A DNA stretch of 64,000 nt, from assembly GCF_019097595.1 (NCBI RefSeq), contig NC_080711.1, positions 20,298,928 through 20,362,927 on the forward strand, in the 5' to 3' direction. The translations under genes were made by a program, and so were the position numbers. The notes beneath the pieces are model-generated. The model worked only from the letters and a program-made list of their open reading frames with translations. It ran no database searches and was not told the origin of the DNA. This stretch comes from Hemibagrus wyckioides (taxonomy: Eukaryota; Chordata; Actinopteri; Siluriformes; Bagridae). Shown here one piece after another: positions 57,201 to 64,000 of this stretch; within the stretch, counting starts at the first letter, position 1; every line of letters starts with the position of its first letter.

Positions 57201-60200
57201 GGTAATTTCAATGTGAGCGCAATTTTCAAACATATGTTTGCTGAAAAATTATTTATTTATCCTCAATTCACTGATGCTGTTATAAATATTGATTTTCTTT
57301 CTTTATAATCGTCTTTTTTCAGAATTAAATCCAAGAAAAAAAATAAATAACTTGTAGAAGATTTTGAAGTTTACACAGATCAGAGGTGTTTCAGTGTGCA
57401 ATATTATTAACACAAATCTGATGATGATTTTTCCTTCCTCTGCAGGTTCGCTGTTTCAGGATCCTGCTGTCTGTAGATTTACTCAGAGGAGTCAGTGTTA
57501 TGTAGCTGTGGGACATCATCTGCAACTGCAAATGCCCTGGGAGGATGGGTTTGACCTAAAGACCACTAGTTCAATTTTTAGATATAGAAAAACCCAAAGT
57601 TCCCCACCAACACCACATCTCCCAAGATGGCAGTTTGTTGATTATAATACAACTATGATACTAACCAGTGCAGAGAGGAGCGACTCTGGAACATACACTT
57701 TACACATCTTTGATGTAGACGAGAGAAGTAAAGGAAAATATACTCTCCAGGTGAACATTGAAGGTAGGACACTAATCACATCACACTGATTTGTTCTGGA
57801 ATTTTTGTTTTGATAATGTGTTTAGTAATTTATTCTGAGGTGTTTATCTCTAATCTGCAGCTCAGGTGTCCTCAGTGAAAGTGTCTTACAGCTGCTTGTC
57901 CCCTGGAGTCGTGAAAGTGAACTGTTCTGCTGATGGAGACAATCTACACTTCCGCTGGACTTCTGATTTTAACATGCTCTCTGAATTGGAGAAGAGGACC
58001 AGCTCTGTCGTACTGAAACAAAACTATCAAGGAAATGTCACCTGCTATGTAGAAAATCATGTCAGCCGTGACCACAATACCACAGAAATCCAACATTGTT
58101 CTGGTGAGTCTGTCTTTTAAGAAGAAGGACTTGATGATCAAAAATCCAATGCAGAAGTTTGTGAACAATGAGGCAAAACCCAAAAGGCAAAAAGCCAGAT
58201 TATCCTGGGACAGCCTTGACTAATCCTGCCTGTTATCAAATACAGTCTTGAATAATCGTACCTGCTCCTTCACAACAATTGATTTCTCCTTGTTTCTCCT
58301 CCATAAAGTTTAACTGATCCTGTTTGCTCGCAAAAAGACACTATTAAGTAATTCTGTGTACACATTCACAGACACTATTGACTAACCCCACCTACTCCCA
58401 CAGAAACTTGTAACTAACCCCACCCACTCCTACAGATATTTGTGACAATAAATTAGGCAATAAATTGTCTAAAATATATATATTAAATGACTTGTTGACA
58501 TGCAGAATTTACCCTAATGCTTAAACATTTTTAGGATTTTCAATTCCATAATTAGTGTTAACATGCAGTTGAAAGCAACTGGACAAAAACATCTAATCAC
58601 AAGACAGTATGCCAATACAATATGATTCTAATATGAACATTCAGTTTGTATATTTTTGTTTGTTTTTTATGAGTTAATCAAATGGTACATTATCTATATT
58701 GTGTCATTTTGCATGCTTTTACATTAAAATTATTATTGTAAAATAATATAATAAACTTATAAAACTAAAAATCAAGTCTTTAGATGATGTTGGGGAAAAT
58801 GCTAATTTCATTGGAAACAGTTTTTTCAGTTTGCTTAAATATATTTATTTATCCTTAATTCACCTGTGCTGTCATTAATATTGCTTGGCTGCCTTTTTGC
58901 TTTTTTCAGATTAAAATCCAAAAAAAAGTAAATAATCAACTGAAGAAAAACACAGAATTTTGTGTTTCAGTGTGCAGCAATATTAACTGATGACGATTAC
59001 TGATGATTTTTTCTTTCTTCTGCAGATTCACTGTTTCAGGATCATATTTTCTGTATTTTTACTGAGAGGAATCAGTGTTATGTAGCAGTGGGACAACATC
59101 TGCAACTGCAAATACCCTGGGAGGATGGGTTTGAACTAAAGACCACTAGTTTAATTTTAAGATATAGAAAAACCCAAAGTTCCCCACCAACACCATATCT
59201 CCCAAGATGGCAGTTTGTTAATGAAATTAAAACTATGATACTAACCAGTGCAGAGAGGAACGACTCTGGAACATACACTTTAAACAGGTTTGATGTAGAT
59301 GGGAGAAATAAAGGCAGTTCTACTCTCCAGGTGAAAATTGAAGGTAGGACCACGCAACCTCTAATCACAACCCACATCACACTACAATTTATTTCATAAA
59401 TATATAAAATACAAACGTTCACACTATTATGTCTCTCAAGGTTTCTTTTTTAAATTCATGCAAAAGAGGCTTTATCTAATTAAAATAGCAGACATGCACA
59501 TATTAACAACAAACAGCAAAATAAGCTAGGCTATAAATTATTTTTTTTTTGTCACATCTATATTTGAGTTTATGTTGCTGTGTTTCTGAATTGTTCTTAC
59601 ATTTTTGGTTTGATTATCTGTTTTTTTTCTGGTGGCTTCTGTATTTATTCATATTGAGGTGATTATCTCTAATCTACAGCCAGGGTGTCCTCAGTGGAAT
59701 TGTCTTACAGCTGCTTGTTCTCTGAGGTCAGGAAAGTGTACTGTTCTGCTGATGGAGACAACCTCCACTTCAACTGGACTTCTGATTCAATCACTCGGTT
59801 GGAGGACGACAACAAAACTCTCGTACTGGATAAAAAGCATAACGACAAAGTCACCTGCCATGTCAAAAATCAAGTCAGTCATAACCACAATTCCATTGAG
59901 CTCCCAGAATGTAATGGTGAGTCTGTTTTTTATAATAAATTTTCTTAACACAGTATTAATTTTTAATAATAAATGTCACTAACACTATTGTCCAGTGGTT
60001 CTTACTTGCCTGCACCATCCACTTTATTATGAACACCTGTACACATTCATACATTTATCTAATTAACCAATCACATGTTTGATCTCTGTGACTTTCACTG
60101 TGACATTGTTATTGGTGTCAGATGAACTGGTTTGGAAATTTCATAAACTGTGGGATTTTCACACACAACAGTTTCTACATCTCTCATCACAGTTGTAAAA

Positions 60201-60569
60201 ACAAGATGTTTTATCCACCACTCACAGGATACTTTTTTTTTCTGTGTAAACTCTAAAGACTGTTGTGTGTGAAAATCAGGATATCAGAAGTTTCTGAATT
60301 ACTCAATTCAGTCCAAAATTCCATGATTAAACTCACAAAGATCATTAAGTGAATATTAAGTGATGTTTTTTTTACCAGGTGTGCTGCTGCCATATATTTC
60401 CAGTTGTCCTTATTAAGGTGGATGGTGTGTTAATTAGCCCAGGCTGTCAATGCTGATTTTACTAGATGATCTGCTTAATATGACCAGTTGCACACAGTCT
60501 TTCAGTTCCTCGAGTTTTCTGGTGTCTTCACACGGCTGTATGTGCTAATCCCCTCCCTCCCTGAGACTC

Positions 60570-60605
<36 letters not shown>

Positions 60606-60921
60606 AGATTCCATGATTTCGTTTGTGTTTGTGTGGCTCTTCGAGGTCATCATCCTGCTGTCTGTGTTAGTGGGAACATTGCACATCTACCCCAGAATCT
60701 ACAGGAAACAGAGAACACCAGAAAGTAAGACTTTAACATTGGATAGCTTGGAAAATTAACATATTACCAAAGTCCATATTGACATACAATCTTTGTAACA
60801 TGTAAAAACAGAAGAGCATGAATAACTAGAAAACTGAATGTTTAAAGCTGATCACAAGAGATTTGTTTTTTCCATCCAAAAATCAGGACCAGCAAGCTCT
60901 GTAAACCTAGACCAGGATTAG
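54203..60921 (+). CDS. Unit 6: intact six-Ig-domain CD2/SLAM-like receptor with short tail
   Basis: A single-pass type I surface receptor. Nine exons: leader 54203-54257, V 54991-55326, C2 56110-56352, V 57446-57763, C2 57861-58103, V 59026-59343, C2b 59680-59916, TM 60608-60724, tail 60887-60921 (TAG). Joined length 1902 nt, 633 residues: signal 1-18, V 19-130, C2 131-211, V 212-317, C2 318-398, V 399-504, C2b 505-583, TM and stalk 584-622, tail 623-633. All exons are open with canonical splice sites. The TM segment contains Glu (VFVWLFEVIILLSVLVG), and the tail (ending SSVNLDQD) has no tyrosine, unlike the ITIM-bearing units, so it may signal through a partner. Poly(A) signal at 61272. Ligand unknown. 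Confidence 0.82.
54991..55326 (+). CDS. Unit 6 first V exon with internal duplication
   Basis: 336 nt, phase 1-1, longer than the usual 318-321. A 30-base segment (about 55103-55132) is repeated at 55133-55162, giving FIFSYSKAQ then LIFSYSKAQ. Ends DSGTYTL and VNIE as usual. Confidence 0.82.
55410..55690. other. Unclassified insertion in unit 6 intron
   Basis: About 280 bases not found in the other units, richer in CpG, with recurring AATCC/CCAAA words (ACAGCGTAAATCC, ACAGCGTCAGTCC). It begins near TGTAACACCTCACTGG. It could be part of an LTR-element leader; not resolved. Confidence 0.45.
56110..56352 (+). CDS. Unit 6 first C2 exon
   Basis: 243 nt, phase 1-1, four cysteines; NCSAKGDN where other copies have NCSADGDN. 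Good splice sites. Confidence 0.82.
56620..56775. repeat. Minisatellite array, variant unit
   Basis: Four to five copies of a 32-bp unit containing GATTAACCCCACCCAATCCC, a locally homogenised variant (AATCCC instead of ACTCCC) of the unit at 34430. Confidence 0.88.
57446..57763 (+). CDS. Unit 6 second V exon
   Basis: 318 nt, phase 1-1, CRFTQRSQC and DSGTYTL, good splice sites. The following intron is only 97 bases, the shortest in the array. Confidence 0.83.
57861..58103 (+). CDS. Unit 6 second C2 exon
   Basis: 243 nt, phase 1-1, four cysteines, NxS/T at NCS and NVT. The most diverged C2 copy (LSELEKRTSSVVLKQ). Confidence 0.82.
59026..59343 (+). CDS. Unit 6 third V exon
   Basis: 318 nt, phase 1-1, acceptor cttctgcag, donor gtagg. 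Starts DSLFQDHIFC; keeps NQC and DSGTYTL. Confidence 0.82.
59680..59916 (+). CDS. Unit 6 juxtamembrane C2b exon
   Basis: 237 nt, phase 1-1, ctacag acceptor, gtgagt donor; C2b subtype (ARVSSVELSYSC...ELPEC). Confidence 0.83.
60018..60420 (+). mobile_element. Degenerate Tc1-type remnant
   Basis: CCACTTTATTATGAACACC at the left is an inverted terminus typical of a fish Tc1 family. The inside (GACTTTCACTGTGACATTG, GGGATTTTCACACACAACAG) resembles the start of its transposase gene with many changes. In the intron before the TM exon of unit 6. Confidence 0.55.
60570..60604 (+). repeat. (TC)n tract forming the polypyrimidine tract of an acceptor
   Basis: About 15 CT units run directly into TTTCAG at 60602-60607, the acceptor of the TM exon. 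Confidence 0.85.
60608..60724 (+). CDS. Unit 6 transmembrane exon with glutamate
   Basis: 117 nt, phase 1-1, donor GTAAGA. Hydrophobic FVFVWLFEVIILLSVLVGTL with Glu near the middle of the span, then HIYPRIYRKQRTPE. Not similar to the TM exons of units 1, 2 and 5. Confidence 0.8.
60887..60921 (+). CDS. Unit 6 terminal tail exon
   Basis: Acceptor ccaaaaatcag after a T-rich tract; encodes RPASSVNLDQD and TAG. No tyrosine. Chosen because it is in phase 1 and followed by a 3' UTR with AATAAA at 61272; a different terminal exon cannot be excluded. Confidence 0.6.
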
Positions 60922-61380
60922 AAGAGGCAGACTGTAGCTGATCTGCTCTACATGAACAGTCATCACTCTCCGTCTCATCCAGACTGAAACATGAGAAAAT
61001 GTAACTGTAACTATAACAGATGCTTAATAGAGAACATAAATTCACTTCCTAAATCCACATCTGGACTCCAAATCAGCCTCATGATACCTGCAGATTCCTT
61101 GACAAACTGAATGCTTTTGTTTGTTTGTTTTATTTCTAATATTCTTACCCAGATTTAATGCTTTTAATGTAATGATGTTACTATTAAAATCCTGGCAACA
61201 ATTTAATGTATTAAATATTTTGAAATGTAAATCCAATTTTATGTCATTTGTACTGTATGTGTGAATGCTGAAATAAATTCTGTTTGAGTTATTATTAATA
61301 CTTTTAGTATTTTTTTAATCTAACACACCTAAACACTCACATGTTCTATACTGCTCTGTGGTCTGATATACAGTAGCATA
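60922..61380 (+). other. 3' UTR of unit 6
   Basis: AT-rich, AATAAA at 61272-61277. No frame of interest. It does not resemble the 3' UTRs of the ITIM units. Confidence 0.55.
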
Positions 61381-63083
61381 TACAGTAGTCGGAAGCTATC
61401 TCAGATCATTATCTAGTTTCATTTAGAATGCATCTTAGTCACGAGATGCGCAACTTGCCACGTTACCGTATGAAGCGTATATTTACATCTGCTACTGCAG
61501 AGAGATTTACCGATAGTCTCCCAGAATTATCACACATGATTGGTTCACCTTTTGAGCCTACAGAACTTGACCAGGTGACTGATTACTTGAAGTCATTATT
61601 TCGGAACACCCTAGATACTGTAGCTCCACTTAAAAGGAAAAAATTAAAGAGAAGAAACTAGCACCCTGGTACAACGACCACACACGATCTTTAAAACAAT
61701 CAGCTAGGAAACTAGAGTGTAAATGGCGTCAAACTAAATTAGCAGTATTCCAGATTGCGTGGAAGGAAAGCCTTCTGAGATACAAAAATTCTCTTAGTGC
61801 TGCTAGATCAGCGCATCTCTCTGCCCTAATCGAAGATAGCAAAACTAACTAGGAGTATAACCACTGTAGAAAAGCGCATACCATCTACATTTAGCAGCAA
61901 TGACTTCATGTATTTTTAAATGAAAAAATTGACAATAACAGGCAAAGAATTCAGACTATTAATTTAAAACCATATTATTTGATAGATAATTCTTTAGATA
62001 ATATAGTTATTTCTGATCAGAGCTTAGAATGCTTCACTCCACTTCAAGAGTCTGATCTAATTTCACTAATTTCTTCTTCAAAACTTTCTACCTGCATCCT
62101 AGATCCTTTACCCACGTATTTCCTTAAACAGATATTACCAGTAGCTACCGAACCCCTTCTTAAAATAATTAATTCTTCTCTAAGCACTGGCTATGTGCCT
62201 AAATCTTTTAAGCTAGCAGTTATCAAACCCTTGATTAAAAAAACAGACCTCAACCCCTGTCAGCTGTCTAACTATAGACCGATATCAAACCTGCCCTTTA
62301 TCTCCAAGATCCTAGAAAAGGCTGTAGCACAGCAGTTATGTTCATACCTGCATAGAAATAACATTTATGAAATGTATCAGTCAGGATTTAGGACAGAGAC
62401 AGCACTGGTAAAAGTGGTAAATGACCTGTTACTGGCTTCTGAGCAGGGTTGTGTCTCCTTACTGGTGCTACTCGATCTTAGTGCAGCTTTTGACACCATT
62501 GACCACACTCTTCTACTTGATAGACAGGAACATGTTGTTGGTGTTAAAGGAACAGCCCTTTCCTGGCTCAGGTCTTATTTGACCGACTGTTATCAGTTTG
62601 TAGATCTAGATGGTGACTTCTCCATGCATACCAAGGTTATGTTCGGTGTTCCACAAGGTTCTGTTTTAGGCCCACTGTTTTTCTCCCTATATATGCTACC
62701 CCTTGGTGCAGTTATTCGTAAACATGGTATTAGCTTCCACTGTTATCCAGATAACACAGAGCTATATGTTTCAGCTAAATCAGATGAGAGACACCAACTT
62801 ATTAAGATAGAAGAATGTGTAAAGGACATTAGACATTGGATGGCCACTAACTTCCTCCTGCTTAATTTGGACAAGACAGAGGTGCTTGTACTAGGACCAC
62901 AGGCAGTTAGAAGTGAGCTTTCTGATTACAGAGTAATGGTGGATGGTCTTTTGGTTTCATCTTGTCCAGCAGTAAAAGATCTTGGTGTGATTATTGATTC
63001 TGGTCTTTCATTTGAAGCTCATGTAGATAATATCACTCTGGTAGCCTTCTTCCAACTTAGGAATATTGCTAAGATAAGAAATA
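61380..63083 (+). mobile_element. L2-type LINE, 5'-truncated, interrupted by Tc1 copy 4
   Basis: Starts at the end of an endonuclease (SDHYLVSFRM-like, 61393), with stops and frameshifts to about 61980, then an open RT from 61979: LDPLPTYFLK, SNYRPISNLPFISK, LLDLSAAFDTIDH, GVPQGSVLGPLFFSLY. The catalytic YADD position reads YPDN. The frame is cut at 63084 by a Tc1 insertion; the rest would lie beyond the window. Confidence 0.8.
61979..63083 (+). pseudogene. L2-type reverse transcriptase, catalytic site mutated
   Basis: About 368 codons open, covering fingers, palm and thumb. HCYPDNTELY stands where YADDTQLY is usual, so one catalytic Asp is lost. The open frame then runs by chance into antisense Tc1 sequence (to 63874); that joined frame is not a real protein. 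Confidence 0.8.
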
Positions 63084-64000
63084 CACTATATTGCCAAAAG
63101 TATTCGCTCACCTGCCTTGACTCGCATATGAACTTAAGTGACATCCCATTCCTAATCCATAGGGTTCAATATGACGTCAGTCTACCCTTTGCAGCTATAA
63201 CAGCTTCAACTCTTCTGGGAAGGCTGTCCACAAGGTTTAGGAGTGTGTTTATGGGAATTTTTGACCATTCTTCCAGAAGCGCATTTGTGAGGTCACACAC
63301 TGATGTTGGACAAGAAGGCCTGGCTCTCAGTCTCCGCTCTAATTCATCCCAAAGGTGTTCTATCGGGTTGAGGTTAGGACTCTGTGCAGGCCAGTCAAGT
63401 TCATCCACACCAGACTCTGTCATCCATGTCTTTATGGACCTTGCTTTGTGCACTGGTGCACAGTCATGTTGGAAGAGGAAGGGGCCAGCTCCAAACTGTT
63501 CCCACAAAGTTGGGAGCATGGAATTGTCCAAAATGTCTTGGTATGCTGAAGCATTCAGAGTTCCTTTCACTGGAACTAAGGGGCCAAGCCCAGCTCCTGA
63601 AAAACAACCCCACACCATAATCCCCCCTCCACCAAACTTTACACTTGGCACAATGCAGTCAGACAAGTACCGTTCTCCTGGCAACAGCCAAACCCAGACT
63701 TGTCCATCAGATTGCCAGATGGAGAAGCGCAATTCGTCACTCCAGAGAATGCGTCTCCACTGCTCTAGAGTCCAGTGGCGGCGTGCTTTACACCACTGCA
63801 TCCGACGCTTTGCATTGCACTTGGTGATGTATGGCTTGGATGCAGCTGCTCGGCCATGGAAACCCATTCCATGAAGCTCTCTGCACACTGTTCTTGAGCT
63901 AATCTGAAGGCCACATGAAGTTTGGAGGTCTGTAGCGATTGACTCTGCAGAAAGTTGGCGACCTCTTCACACTATGCGCCTCAGCATCCGCTGACCCCGC
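63084..64000 (-). mobile_element. Tc1 transposon copy 4, cut by window end
   Basis: Same family as copies 1-3, minus strand, TA before CACTATATTGCC. About 917 of 1248 bp are inside the window. Confidence 0.9.
63166..64000 (-). pseudogene. Tc1 transposase (copy 4), nonsense-mutated
   Basis: The C-terminal two thirds are open with [15 protein letters not shown] and [11 protein letters not shown], but a TGA stands at 63967-63969 (minus strand) where copies 1-3 have an arginine codon. Asp before Leu in the last motif is Asn. The N-terminal part is outside the window. Confidence 0.82.

Noticed and set aside
61979..63874. 631-codon open frame joining a reverse transcriptase to a second half
   Set aside because: The second half is antisense Tc1 sequence inserted at 63084; the frame is open by chance and is not a real fusion gene.

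Overview
The window looks like a piece of a teleost (ray-finned fish) genome. The genes have short phase-1 exons separated by introns. The DNA is AT-rich and full of microsatellites. The interspersed elements are typical of fish: several Tc1 families, RTE- and L2-type LINEs, a Tf1/sushi-type Ty3/gypsy retrotransposon, and endogenous-retrovirus LTRs. The species cannot be fixed from the sequence alone.

The host content is one tandem array of immunoglobulin-superfamily receptor genes, all on the + strand, of CD2/SLAM (CD48/CD244-like) type. Two facts support that assignment. The V-like domains end in DSGTYTL and lack the usual second Ig cysteine. The C2 domains carry four cysteines, enough for the two disulfides typical of CD2-family membrane-proximal domains. 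The full unit appears to be leader, (V-C2) repeated, a distinct juxtamembrane C2 (called C2b here), a transmembrane exon, and two or three cytoplasmic exons rich in ITIM-like tyrosine motifs. Every internal exon is symmetric (phase 1-1), so exons can be lost, gained or reordered without breaking the frame. Leader exons lie at 5424, 18346, 32198, 44005 and 54203, giving six units including the first, whose leader is upstream of the window.

Region by region. Unit 1 (603-3608) has V, C2, C2b, TM and tail exons; a changed donor may shorten its tail. Unit 2 (5424-15066) is a pseudogene with a frameshifted V, damaged splice sites and a Tc1 copy in its TM-tail intron. Unit 3 (18346-29924) keeps only leader and tail exons; the middle holds an RTE LINE, a Tc1 copy, an ERV fragment and an L2-type LINE. 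Unit 4 (32198-36225) keeps leader, V, C2, a truncated V and a second C2, and has lost TM and tail; an ERV LTR and a 4.7-kb sushi-type retrotransposon lie where those exons should be. Unit 5 (44005-51780) is a mosaic with C2 before V, a Tc1-type pseudogene, then TM and tail exons with a frameshifted C-terminus. Unit 6 (54203-60921) is the only complete and apparently intact gene: nine exons, about 633 residues, six Ig domains, a transmembrane segment with a glutamate, and a short tail without tyrosines. After it come a 5'-truncated L2-type LINE and another Tc1 copy cut by the window end.

Together the units resemble a paired-receptor family: similar ectodomains attached either to ITIM-bearing (inhibitory-type) tails or, in unit 6, to a short tail with a charged TM segment. 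Structures of special interest are the inferred self-priming site of the sushi-type retrotransposon, an ERV insertion carried by three units at the same position, near-identical ITIM exons in units that are otherwise dead, and a conserved ETS-like promoter motif lost in one unit. I found no RNA genes, CRISPR arrays or prokaryotic features.
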